Assembly (NCBI GenBank): GCA_947455465.1
Contig: CANGNS010000009.1
Location: forward strand, 1-64,000
Length of the DNA: 64,000 nucleotides
Source: Comamonadaceae bacterium
GTDB taxonomy: Bacteria; Pseudomonadota; Gammaproteobacteria; Burkholderiales; Burkholderiaceae_C
Direction of reading: 5' to 3'
In this document: in pieces, positions 17,801-25,653 of the stretch
How the letters are laid out: each line of letters starts with the position of its first letter
How positions within the stretch are numbered: the stretch's first letter is position 1
Made by a program: the position numbers and the translations under genes
The notes under the pieces: model-generated
What the model saw: only the letters and a program-made list of their open reading frames with translations
Database searches by the model: none
What the model was told of the DNA's origin: nothing

Positions 17801-19711
17801 GAGAACAAATGGCTTGGTAAGGCCCCACGAAGCGCAAAGCCGCTCTTTCTGCGAAGCGGCCTCCCTTATCGGCGCAAATTGCTGATCGCAGGCTGCCCCA
17901 ATACAAACAACCCTTTGCTCGTCGAATTCAAGATTATTTATCACCTCCAGCCGAGACGATTCAGATATCGTCAAGGCGAAATTGACCATTTCCAAAGTCT
18001 TAACGCGTGAATGATAAAAATCAGCGTAAATCGGATTGGGAAGCAAATATTGCTCTGGATTGAGGAATGGGATCAGGTCGTAGACCAAGCCACATATCAA
18101 AATGTTGGATTCAACACGGGTCATGCCTGTGACGGCGTCGTCATTAAATCCCTCAAACAAGCTAGTGTGTAGCACCATATCTGGCTGCAAACTAGCGAAA
18201 AAGGCTTCTCTAATTTTCTCGGCTACGCGCGCTCGCATCTTGTTTTCAGGCGCACATGCACTTACCGGTCCAGGCGCTGTCCAGACCACAATATTTTGTG
18301 GTGGCAGATCGGTAGAAAAGAAGTCACGTATCGGACCAATACTTTGATCCAACATGCCATTGAGCACCAAGATAACTTCGTGATTGCCTCGGTGTTTAAT
18401 GATTGCCTGTGCGATTGCCAGAGAATACCGCCCTATCCCTCTGAACCGGCTGCCAGTCTGCGCGCCCTGCATATCTATCACGATGCGCATCTTGCGCGTG
18501 GCACGCGGTAATGTTGGCGACTGAATTGGCGCCCCTTTTTCAACGTGCCCTTTTTTATATTTACCAACAGATGCCAATTCCGATTTTTCCGGCATCTTGA
18601 CCCTATTGAAATAGGGCAGTTTGTTCAACAATGTCCAAGTTTTCTTCGCCGCAGCATATAGACGCGCTTTCCATCCGTGCTTTAGCAACAGATGACGTTG
18701 AAAACCAATCCACCGAAGAGGTGCAGTGATTTTCCATGACCGGCTTTGGTAAATCGCCTCCACAGTTTGCTTTGCTTCAATCGCTGTAACTTTTGCAATT
18801 TGCGATTGTTCTATGGCCAACTCAACCCGCTGAAAAAATTGCCCCATGGCCACATTAGTCTGTTCTCGCCATTCTTCAAGGGATTCCAAGCGCATTGCAA
18901 TCGCCTCATGCTTGGCCATCATTAGCTTGTGCTGTTTTATGAGTGATGATTGAATGGAGTCGCGCTCATTCTGCGATGATTGATCAAAACGATTAAGTAA
19001 AGTATCTAGGGACAATCCGAATTCTTTGTCCCAAACACCGCCCGAGGCGATCGGTAGTACGTCATCTCTTCGTGCGAGCACCGCATAATCTGGGCTGGCC
19101 CCATTTACAACGTCCGTTAATGTGGGCGCCGATTTTTCTTGAACATCAGCAGATTCCTGCAATCTAATTAGCTTGACACGACCAAAACCTGCGGTCTTCG
19201 CCATAAAGGTCAACAATTCAGACGGTATCGGTTTCTGATGCGTTGGATCGAGATAAAAATTGCGCGTTGCAACTATTAAATTCTCGGGATTGGGTGTCTC
19301 CATAATCAACAAGCCAGCGGGTCTCAACACGCGCATTGCTTCCTCGATTAGTCTTTGCATCTGCTCAAATTGCAGATGCTCTACCAAGTGGAATGCCGAC
19401 ACAATGGTCTGGCTTTTATCGGCAAGTGTCGCCAGATAGTCCAGCGCATCACCGTGGTGGACCTTGAAGCCCCGATCTCGACATGATTGCAGCATTCCTT
19501 CGTTCAAGTCAACGCCATGGGCTGCAAACCCACTAGATTGCATTTTTTCAATCCACTCCCCGCGTCCGCAACCCAGGTCAACCACCTCTGTATTTGGAAA
19601 AGCTTCAATTAATGGCTGAAGAAAATCATCATAGGCCCGCAGGCGATCCATGATTAGCTCACGCGTCCCACGGAAGCTAGCTTCAAATTCTGTGTAAAAC
19701 CTATCTGTCAT
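14831..19711 (-). CDS. Giant methyltransferase and three-glycosyltransferase polypeptide for O-polysaccharide assembly
   Basis: 1626 residues. About 1-215: class I SAM methyltransferase (VVDLGCGRGEW at 43-53; HLVEH; METPNPENL), similar in layout to the N-terminal methyltransferase of WbdD-type chain terminators. About 220-400: helical linker with coiled-coil character. About 410-800: GT4 domain (FRGIGRYSL; HEGFGLPPLEAM near 720). About 850-1230: second GT4 domain (RAEGFGLPLAEAM near 1137). About 1240-1600: third GT-B domain (YQETGESASGAVRFG near 1520). It overlaps Wzt by ATGA. No kinase domain is seen, unlike WbdD of E. coli O9a. Inference: it polymerises the chain and caps the end by methylation. 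Confidence 0.85.
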   Translation of the reverse strand: MTDRFYTEFEASFRGTRELIMDRLRAYDDFLQPLIEAFPNTEVVDLGCGRGEWIEKMQSSGFAAHGVDLNEGMLQSCRDRGFKVHHGDALDYLATLADKSQTIVSAFHLVEHLQFEQMQRLIEEAMRVLRPAGLLIMETPNPENLIVATRNFYLDPTHQKPIPSELLTFMAKTAGFGRVKLIRLQESADVQEKSAPTLTDVVNGASPDYAVLARRDDVLPIASGGVWDKEFGLSLDTLLNRFDQSSQNERDSIQSSLIKQHKLMMAKHEAIAMRLESLEEWREQTNVAMGQFFQRVELAIEQSQIAKVTAIEAKQTVEAIYQSRSWKITAPLRWIGFQRHLLLKHGWKARLYAAAKKTWTLLNKLPYFNRVKMPEKSELASVGKYKKGHVEKGAPIQSPTLPRATRKMRIVIDMQGAQTGSRFRGIGRYSLAIAQAIIKHRGNHEVILVLNGMLDQSIGPIRDFFSTDLPPQNIVVWTAPGPVSACAPENKMRARVAEKIREAFFASLQPDMVLHTSLFEGFNDDAVTGMTRVESNILICGLVYDLIPFLNPEQYLLPNPIYADFYHSRVKTLEMVNFALTISESSRLEVINNLEFDEQRVVCIGAACDQQFAPIREAASQKERLCASWGLTKPFVLYTGGADHRKNLGRLIEAFAALAKSTRDQYQLALAGKLSTGEVEYLQSTIAMHGLSSDEVKILGFLSDEELVLAYNLCHLFIFPSWHEGFGLPPLEAMACGAPVITANTSSLPEVVHLQAAMFDPFSVASIMAKLNQALTDEDFRQTLIHNGAVQATRFSWDATAQAAINAMERFGAKNTDFNIRPWRESTQAYEDRLAIEISEILSKSQQKNVTAPAEITRCLGINSLVSGALARTDLLPAKLPWRLEGPFDSSYSLALVNREFARALAELGHDVALHCAEGGGDFQADPAFLLANPDIQALHLRTSFMPADQAQVLSRFMYPPRVHDMHGKLNLLHCYGWEESRFPPAWVQEFNAHLSGITVMSQHVAKVLIDSGVRAPIAVSGIGVDHWERVQASNVVPMEAKTFRFLHVSSCFPRKGVQELLRAYGLAFRAQDDVTLVIKTFPNPHNEIHQWLSEIRATDASFPDVLIIEEDFSDSQLKSLYLQCQVLVAPSRAEGFGLPLAEAMLSGLAVIATAWSGQLDFCNSETAWLVNFDFVYAQSHFELSDSVWARPDVNHLSQTLVQVHQAPESLRKQRANAGRTLLLEKFTWRQAAQRTEHALRRWALEGAEKEPRIAWVSSWNTRCGIASYSDHLLAHMPSDVRILASHADLLVAEDDVRVIRCWRQGDEDTLENLTTAIESEQSDTVVIQFNYGFFDLKTLAAFMHQQIDAGRTVVIEMHSTSDPTHVPHKKLADMLPALERCHRILVHSVADMNRLKTLGLVNNVTLFPHGILDRQPRQEKSFSGRPLRVASYGYFLPHKGLNELIDAVVSLRNDGASVELFMVNAQYPAPISAQAIAHARNKITQLEAQDYITLQSDYLDDARSLDHLSQADLIVFPYQETGESASGAVRFGIASGVPVAVTPLSIFDDVSDAVHRLPGTSAESIAKGIASLMQGIRTADGAITAKADQCAIWRADHRYSTLSIRFANMLVALHSQNLSQQYLSN

Positions 19712-20931
19712 GATTCAATAGTTATTGCAATAGGCAACCAATTGGTACCAACGAAGTTGGATTTATCGACATTTACTACGTTGAAAACGACGGCTAAGTC
19801 GCGCCATTCGTAATTTTTGCTTAAGTGATTTTCAGCAGAATGGAGCGCAACTGCAACGGAATATGAACCTGGACCAAGGTTGGCTGCGAATTCGATGGCG
19901 AAGGAATAAGTTGCACCGGCCGCAGCGAGACGTATTACTTGGCCTAAGTAATGGGTATTGGTGCCAAAAATCGGCTGTCCCAGCTTATCCTTAATCAAGA
20001 ATCCCAGGACCAGTTCGGGAATATTCTGGTGAACTTTTGCGCGAACCGTGAGGGTCAATTTTTCCGCAACAGACACCACGGTTATTTGTTCGCCGCTAGC
20101 ATTGCGCAGGCTAACATCTTCTATTTTCGCCTCGCCCGATCCGGATATGGTTTGCACTTTACCGTCTGGCCGCTCGCGTCGATGAACCTCACTGCTTTGA
20201 CGCTGGGCTAACATCGCGTTGTAATAATCCATTACCGCTTCTGGGGGGCCCTGCATTGCCACTCGGCCTTCGTTGAGTAGGATGGCACGGTCGCAAATAC
20301 TTTGAATAGCAACCTTGTCATGGCTGACCATCAATAAAGTTGTCCCTTGCTGGCGAAAGGCACGAATCCGGTCAAAGCTCTTATGCTGAAAGTAGGCATC
20401 GCCGACCGATAGCGCTTCATCAACAATAAGAATGTCAGGACGAATCGCTGTTGCGACGCTAAATGCCAAGCGCATTTGCATGCCACTGCTGTACACGCGC
20501 ACTGGTTGATCTATATAGTCACCAATTTCGGCAAATGATTCGATATCTGGCATGCACTCAGTCAATTGGGCGGTGCTTATACCCAAAAGCTGCCCAGCCA
20601 TCATTGCGTTTTGTCTGCCAGTGAAATCTGGATGAAAGCCAATACCCAGTTCCAGTAATGCGGCAACCCGTCCGGTCATGTGCACGCTACCGCGCGTTGC
20701 CTGTGCAGTTCCCGTAATCAGCTTGAGTAAGGTGCTCTTACCTGCGCCATTAATTCCAATAATGCCAACTGATTCGCCCGGTTGTACTGTAAAACTAATG
20801 TCTTGCAACACCCATTTCAAGCGATGACGAACCGCCCAGCCAAACGTGACCCATTCAGTTAACCGTCCCCAGCGTCCTTGGTACTGTTTATAAGCCTTGC
20901 CTAGCGATTGGACTTCAATTCTGCCCATCAA
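19708..20931 (-). CDS. wzt: Polysaccharide ABC exporter ATPase with C-terminal sugar-binding domain (Wzt)
   Basis: 407 residues. Walker A GINGAGKST (59-67), signature YSSGMQMRL, Walker B ILIVDE and the switch His in MVSHD cover the first about 240 residues. The C-terminal about 150 residues form the beta-sandwich Wzt_C domain, which in O9a-type systems recognises the terminal modification of the finished chain. That fits a methyl cap made by the neighbouring giant protein. ATGA overlaps on both sides (Wzm upstream, transferase downstream) indicate one operon. Confidence 0.92.
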   Translation of the reverse strand: MMGRIEVQSLGKAYKQYQGRWGRLTEWVTFGWAVRHRLKWVLQDISFTVQPGESVGIIGINGAGKSTLLKLITGTAQATRGSVHMTGRVAALLELGIGFHPDFTGRQNAMMAGQLLGISTAQLTECMPDIESFAEIGDYIDQPVRVYSSGMQMRLAFSVATAIRPDILIVDEALSVGDAYFQHKSFDRIRAFRQQGTTLLMVSHDKVAIQSICDRAILLNEGRVAMQGPPEAVMDYYNAMLAQRQSSEVHRRERPDGKVQTISGSGEAKIEDVSLRNASGEQITVVSVAEKLTLTVRAKVHQNIPELVLGFLIKDKLGQPIFGTNTHYLGQVIRLAAAGATYSFAIEFAANLGPGSYSVAVALHSAENHLSKNYEWRDLAVVFNVVNVDKSNFVGTNWLPIAITIES

Positions 20932-21722
20932 AGCTCATCCACCATTTCGCCGCTATGGGTGCGAAACATGCGCCAACCCATTAAGCAAAGTAAGCCGCCT
21001 GTTACAAGCGGAACACATAGCGCAGTCCAGTCCGCGATGGGCTGACCTGCAAAGATGTTTTGATAGCCATGGATAACTGGAAACATCGGATTCCATAACA
21101 TCCAACTACGCACTGCCGGTGGGAGAATTTCCACAGGGTAAACAATTGGCGTGAGCCAAAACCAAAATTGCAAAAATATGGCGACAAATTGCCCTACGTC
21201 GCGAAAGAATACATTTAGCACACCCAAGACCATCGCCAACCCTATAGCGAGCATCAATTCAATCACCAACAAAGGGACCATATTGAGCAAAGTCCAACCC
21301 GGCCAGCTCCCAGAAAAAATCAAAAATAATAAGAAAAGACTGAAAATTATTAGAAAATTTATACAAGCATTCAAGACCAAAATAACAGGCAAAATTAGAC
21401 GTGGGAAACTGATTTTTTTCAGCAAATTGGCATTTTCAATGAATATGTTTTGGCCTCGGGATACGATCTCGATAAACAAGCCCCAGGTCAATGAACCTGC
21501 ACACAAATAAATACTGTACGCAAATGGTGTGTCGACACCAGGAAGCCGCGCTTTCATTAATTGAGAAAATATTATTGTGTAAACAATTATCATTGCCAAA
21601 GGATTAACTATAGTCCATGTGGCTCCCAGCACAGATTTTCGATATTTCGACTCGAATTCGCGCCTCACGCTTCCAATAATGAAGCCTCGATAATTCCAAA
21701 GTGAACGCAAGGTAGCTCCCAT
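20928..21722 (-). CDS. wzm: Polysaccharide ABC exporter permease (Wzm)
   Basis: 264 residues with six predicted membrane segments (GATWTIVNPLAMIIVYTII opens the first). ABC-2 type permease for O-polysaccharide or capsule transport across the inner membrane, working with Wzt. First gene of the minus-strand operon; the promoter should lie in 21723-21900, shared with the divergent glycosyltransferase gene. The stretch is visibly more AT-rich than the flanking housekeeping DNA, which suggests transfer. Confidence 0.92.
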   Translation of the reverse strand: MGATLRSLWNYRGFIIGSVRREFESKYRKSVLGATWTIVNPLAMIIVYTIIFSQLMKARLPGVDTPFAYSIYLCAGSLTWGLFIEIVSRGQNIFIENANLLKKISFPRLILPVILVLNACINFLIIFSLFLLFLIFSGSWPGWTLLNMVPLLVIELMLAIGLAMVLGVLNVFFRDVGQFVAIFLQFWFWLTPIVYPVEILPPAVRSWMLWNPMFPVIHGYQNIFAGQPIADWTALCVPLVTGGLLCLMGWRMFRTHSGEMVDEL

Positions 21723-21873
21723 GCGGCACTCAGCTCAGTTTGGACCGATGATTACGAAAAGTCATAGTGCGCATCATAAAGCGCCCGCCCTAGAACGGAA
21801 CAGGCATTTGCGCCGATTCCCGGAAATGGGGGGATGCTGCGGCGTGCCAGGACGGCGCCAGACGGCTTGCTCA

Positions 21874-21920
21874 CCCCACATTTGCTGGATTGAAGCAAAA
21901 TGGGGGGGAAACTCCCCCCA
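21874..21920 (+). promoter_or_regulatory. Two mutually exclusive hairpins before a glycosyltransferase start
   Basis: Hairpin A pairs ACCCC (21873-21877 area) and TTTGCT (21881-21886) with AGCAAA (21894-21899) and TGGGG (21901-21905). Hairpin B pairs TGGGGGG (21901-21907) with CCCCCCA (21914-21920), loop GAAACT. Both use the same G-run, so only one can form. Hairpin B ends 3 bases before the ATG at 21924, which has no Shine-Dalgarno. This has the form of a translational or attenuation switch; no ligand is suggested. Confidence 0.4.
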
Positions 21921-21923
21921 ACC

Positions 21924-23075
21924 ATGCGCGTTCTTCACATTTATCGGACTTATTTTCCCGAAACCCAAGGCGGGGCTCAGGAATCCATTCGTCAGCTCTG
22001 TCTGGCCACACAGACCTTGGGAGTGGACAACACCATATTTGCGCTCGCCCATCAACCCGAGCCCCCAGCCTTAGGCCTACCCGAGGGGCGGTTGGTACGT
22101 GCAAAATCTTGGATGGAGATCGCTTCTTGCGACATCGGCGCCTGGTCGGCGATTCAACGCTGCAGGGCGGCAGCAGCCCAGAGCGACATCATCCAGATCC
22201 ATTACCCCTGGCCATTCGCTGACCTGATGCTGCCTTGGATCCGAAGTCACAAACAACCGGTGCTGGTAACCTACATTTCTGACATCGTGAGGCAGAACGA
22301 TTTTGGTCTCGGACAGCTCTATGCGCCACTGCGTCGGCAACTGTTAGGCGCGGCGAAACATATCGTCGCGTCGTCGCCCAACTATGAGAAAAGTAGCGAA
22401 GTTTTACAGCAGTACAGTCATAAATTAAGCTGTATTCCGCACTGTATGGGGCCAGCGCCGCAAGTCTCAGACGCCTCCGTTGCACATTGGCGCGCGCGCT
22501 TTGGCACCGAATTTTTCCTTTTCGTAGGCGTACTCCGGTATTACAAGGGGCTTGATTTTTTGCTTGAAGCAGCTCCTCACGTGCGTGCTCCCATCGTCAT
22601 TGTGGGGGAGGGCCCCGAGGGCGATCGCCTGCGGCAAATAGCCCAACGCAATGGGCTGACCAATGTGCACTTCGTGGGCGCCTTAAATGATGAGCATAAG
22701 AATGCCCTGATTCAGATTTGCCGCGCCGTGGTTTTTCCTTCTCATTTGCGTTCGGAGGCATTTGGTATGACTTTGCTAGAGGGCGCGCGCGTCGGGCGTC
22801 CCTTAATAAGTTGTGAAATCGGCACCGGCACAACCTGGATCAATATCGACGGCGAGACTGGGCTGGTAGTTCCACCAGCTGATGGCACCGCCTTGGCATA
22901 TGCCATGGAAAAGCTCCGTCAGGACAGCGCGCTGTGTGCCCGCTTGGGCGAAGGCGCTCAACGGCGGTGGGAGCAACTGTTCACACCCCAAGTAGTGGGT
23001 CAGTCCTATTTCGATTTGTACTCTGACCTGCACGGCGGGCGCACTTCGCCCGCGCAGGGCGCTAAATTGGGCTGA
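21924..23075 (+). CDS. GT4-family glycosyltransferase
   Basis: 383 residues from ATG 21924 (the N terminus RVLHIYRTYFPETQGGAQE is the usual GT4 opening; an ATG 24 bases upstream would read through the G/C hairpin). GT-B fold with FLFVGVLRYYKGLDFLLEA, VGEGPEGD and the EX7E motif RSEAFGMTLLEGA near 278. Retaining glycosyltransferase of the polysaccharide locus, transcribed away from Wzm. The 5-base gap to the CHASE2 cyclase gene suggests co-transcription. Confidence 0.88.
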   Translation: MRVLHIYRTYFPETQGGAQESIRQLCLATQTLGVDNTIFALAHQPEPPALGLPEGRLVRAKSWMEIASCDIGAWSAIQRCRAAAAQSDIIQIHYPWPFADLMLPWIRSHKQPVLVTYISDIVRQNDFGLGQLYAPLRRQLLGAAKHIVASSPNYEKSSEVLQQYSHKLSCIPHCMGPAPQVSDASVAHWRARFGTEFFLFVGVLRYYKGLDFLLEAAPHVRAPIVIVGEGPEGDRLRQIAQRNGLTNVHFVGALNDEHKNALIQICRAVVFPSHLRSEAFGMTLLEGARVGRPLISCEIGTGTTWINIDGETGLVVPPADGTALAYAMEKLRQDSALCARLGEGAQRRWEQLFTPQVVGQSYFDLYSDLHGGRTSPAQGAKLG

Positions 23076-23080
23076 ACAGG

Positions 23081-24895
23081 ATGTTCGCCCCGCTCCTGAC
23101 ACGCTGGTCGGTACGATGGGCGGTTTGCTTTATTGCGGTCGGCTTGGCCGCTTGGATTCAATGGCAAAGCCCCCACCAATTCGCCAGATTTGATGCAGCA
23201 CTACGGGATGGCTATTTGCGTATTCAGGCCGATTCCCGCAAGGACGATCGACTGGTAGTGATCGATATTAACGAGGATAGCCTGCAACAATTGGGCCAAT
23301 GGCCATGGCCGCGAGCCCGTCTGGCCGACCTGGTGGAGATCGCACTTACGGACGGTGCCGCCCGGGCTGTGGCACTTGATATGGTTTTGCCCGAATCGGC
23401 GGACAACCTCGGAGATAGACGTTTGGCCGCACTGGCCGAACACGCACCTCTGACCCTGGCCCAAGTCATGGACTTCAGCCCACGCGAGATTCCAAACCGA
23501 CTGGGTGTACTGGCATCCGGCCACGCACCGGAAAAATCACCGACGGCAGTTGCAGCCATGGGGTACATCGCCAATCATGCCGGCTTGGCACATGCGCGGT
23601 GTGTGGGCAATATCGGTTATGTGCCGGATAGCGACGGTGTTTTGCGCCACACACCTGCCCTGACACAATTTGAGAAAACCTATTATTTGCCTCTGGCGGG
23701 CGCTTTAATGCGCTGTGCAAATCCCCAATGGCCGCAGCCCCAGGCCAATGCAGCAGGCCTCTGGCGGATTCCATTTGGTCATGCAATCGAGTCTTATACC
23801 GTCCTATCAGCAGCCGATGTTTTGGCTGGCAAAGTGGATTTATCGCTATTTCAGAATCGCTTTGTTCTTATCGGATCTTCCGCCTTAGGGCTCAGCGACC
23901 GGGTAGCCACGCCGCTACAAGCTTTGGCGCCCGGCTTATTTGTTCACGCCGAGGCCATTTCTGGTCTGCTCGATATTGCGCAGGGCAAGGCGCGCGCCCC
24001 TTGGGACGCCTCAGGCTGGATGTTGGGTTGGACGGCATTAAGCGCCCTCAGTGCAGTCCTGGCAATTGCATCCCTGGCTGCGTGGCAAGGGACCTTGCTG
24101 CTCCTTGGCCTAACACTGGCCTGGCTTGCCATCGCGGGCGTTGGCGTAGCGATGCAGGCCGAGTTCTCGGTAAGCGCGCCTTTAGCCGCATATTTCGTGG
24201 TCTTTTTTACCGCCATCCCTTATGAATGGTGGCAGTCCCAGGGCCGGGCACGTCGCCTAGTGACAACTTTTTCCCACTATGTCGCCAAACCAGTGCTCGA
24301 TGAAATATTGCGCTTAGGCTTAAAACATAGTCTTACACCCACCTTGCGGGAAGTTACCGTATTGATCGCCGATATGCAAGGCTATACCCAAGCAACATCG
24401 GACCTTTCCCTAGACGAGGCAGCGCGCCTAACCAAGGAGTTTTTGGGCTGTCTGACCACCCCTGTTTTGACCCACGGCGGAACGCTGGACAAATACACAG
24501 GCGATGGGCTCGTCGCCTTCTGGGGCGCACCGGTGCCTGCGCAAGATCACGCGGACCGCGCGGTGCAAGCGGCGATGGATATTGTGGCCACGGTCGACCT
24601 TTGGAATGAGGGGCGCATGGCTGAGGGAAAAAGCGCCTTACGGGTTCGCATTGGCGTAGAAAGCGGGCCTGCATTGGTAGGCGATCTGGGTACTCCTTTT
24701 CGAAGCACCTACACCGCGGTGGGCGATTGCATCAACTTTGCATCCCGGCTTGAGGCCGCTGCGCGTGACCTTTCCACTAATTTAGTAATTGGCCCACACA
24801 CCCAAGCGATGCTGCGCCGCCACCGCACGCGTTCGCTAGGACTTATTCATTTGCGCGGTGTGTCTGATCCTTTAGAGGTATTTGGGCTGCAGTAA
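23081..24895 (+). CDS. CHASE2-domain class III adenylate cyclase
   Basis: 604 residues. One membrane segment near 12-27, extracytoplasmic CHASE2 sensor about 35-300, three closely spaced membrane segments about 310-380, cyclase domain about 415-590. Metal Asp431 and Asp475, transition-state Asn552 and Arg556 are present. The base-selecting pair is Lys471/Thr545, the pair found in cyanobacterial-type adenylate cyclases, so cAMP is the predicted product. All catalytic positions are on one chain, giving an active homodimer. It is the likely cAMP source for the CRP-like regulator at 5250-5930. Whatever CHASE2 senses is unknown. Confidence 0.88.
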   Translation: MFAPLLTRWSVRWAVCFIAVGLAAWIQWQSPHQFARFDAALRDGYLRIQADSRKDDRLVVIDINEDSLQQLGQWPWPRARLADLVEIALTDGAARAVALDMVLPESADNLGDRRLAALAEHAPLTLAQVMDFSPREIPNRLGVLASGHAPEKSPTAVAAMGYIANHAGLAHARCVGNIGYVPDSDGVLRHTPALTQFEKTYYLPLAGALMRCANPQWPQPQANAAGLWRIPFGHAIESYTVLSAADVLAGKVDLSLFQNRFVLIGSSALGLSDRVATPLQALAPGLFVHAEAISGLLDIAQGKARAPWDASGWMLGWTALSALSAVLAIASLAAWQGTLLLLGLTLAWLAIAGVGVAMQAEFSVSAPLAAYFVVFFTAIPYEWWQSQGRARRLVTTFSHYVAKPVLDEILRLGLKHSLTPTLREVTVLIADMQGYTQATSDLSLDEAARLTKEFLGCLTTPVLTHGGTLDKYTGDGLVAFWGAPVPAQDHADRAVQAAMDIVATVDLWNEGRMAEGKSALRVRIGVESGPALVGDLGTPFRSTYTAVGDCINFASRLEAAARDLSTNLVIGPHTQAMLRRHRTRSLGLIHLRGVSDPLEVFGLQ

Positions 24896-24974
24896 TTGCA
24901 GGCGCGACCCTGAACGCCAGCCTGGCCAGCCCCTACCGCCTAATTTAGCGATTTCAGACCCTACGAACCTCAGG

Positions 24975-25023
24975 TTGCAAATATTCATATATGATGTGTT
25001 ATAGTCCCTCATATATGAATATT
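24975..25023 (+). promoter_or_regulatory. Perfect 15-bp inverted repeat over the start of the TnpB-like gene
   Basis: AATATTCATATATGA (24980-24994) and TCATATATGAATATT (25009-25023) are exact reverse complements around a 14-base spacer. The right arm contains the ATG at 25015. A TATAGT box (25000-25005) lies in the spacer and TTGCAA at 24975-24980 could be a -35 (19 bases apart), giving a nearly leaderless mRNA; TATGAT (24990-24995) is a second candidate. The element could be an operator for autoregulation, an RNA hairpin hiding the start, or a relic of a transposon subterminal hairpin. Confidence 0.6.
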
Positions 25024-25653
25024 CTTCTACGCGTCCCGCTCAACACCTCGCCCGAGCAATCCGAGCGGCTCAAAGCTTTACAGGCCGTGTTTGCCCAGGC
25101 CTGCAACGCCTTGGCGCCCGTCGTGCAGCAAACCAAGGTCTGGAACCGGGTCGCCTTACACCACCTGATGTACCGCCCTTTGCGCGAGCGCTTCCCGGAA
25201 TTGGGGTCGCAAATGGTGTGCAACGCCATTTATTCGGTTTCCAGAACCAGCCGCTTGGTATTTCAAAGTCCGCAAAGCCCGTTTAACCTGTCCAAACTGG
25301 CGGGCAAACCCCTGCCCCTGCTGCGCTTTACCGACCAATGCCCGGTGTACTTTGACCGGCACACCCTGAGCGTCAAGGACGGGCAGCTGTCCATGTACAC
25401 GCTGGACGGGCGTATGCGCTTTGCACTGGCGCTCTCGCCCCAAGACGAGGCCAATTTCCGGGTGTACAAGCTCCTGGAAATCGTGCTCACGGGCAATGAG
25501 GCCAGCAATTACAGCCTGGCTTTTCAATTTAGCGACGCGTCTGCGGCCCCCGCAGCACTGGACGACGCGCCAACACAAACCGATACCGAAGCGGCGACTC
25601 CCCAGACGGGGGCCGCCCTACCCGATTACGTTTTGGTCGAGGAGACCCCATGA
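25015..25653 (+). CDS. TnpB-derived protein lacking the RuvC nuclease half, leading a type I secretion operon
   Basis: 212 residues from ATG 25015 (an ATG at 24991 in frame lies inside the inverted repeat and adds 8 unlikely residues). About 1-170 follow the N-terminal half of IS200/IS605 TnpB: a start strand (LLRVPLNTSPEQ), a helical block with LHHLMYRPLRERFPELGSQM (48-67), and a barrel segment with FDRHTLSVKDGQLSMYTLDGR (113-133) and NYSLAFQF (165-172). The RuvC motifs and zinc ribbon that should follow are absent; instead there is an Ala/Thr/Asp/Pro-rich tail. Stop and next ATG overlap (ATGA). Likely a domesticated nucleic-acid-binding protein; function unknown. Confidence 0.7.
   Translation: MNILLRVPLNTSPEQSERLKALQAVFAQACNALAPVVQQTKVWNRVALHHLMYRPLRERFPELGSQMVCNAIYSVSRTSRLVFQSPQSPFNLSKLAGKPLPLLRFTDQCPVYFDRHTLSVKDGQLSMYTLDGRMRFALALSPQDEANFRVYKLLEIVLTGNEASNYSLAFQFSDASAAPAALDDAPTQTDTEAATPQTGAALPDYVLVEETP

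Noticed and set aside
24896-24979. CRP-type operator before the secretion operon
   Set aside because: No TGTGA-N6-TCACA-like sequence is present in the gap.
25015-25653. Intact IS200/IS605 element or a full TnpB-like repressor (TldR)
   Set aside because: No tnpA, no RuvC motifs, no zinc ribbon and no recognisable element end downstream; the exporter gene begins at once.
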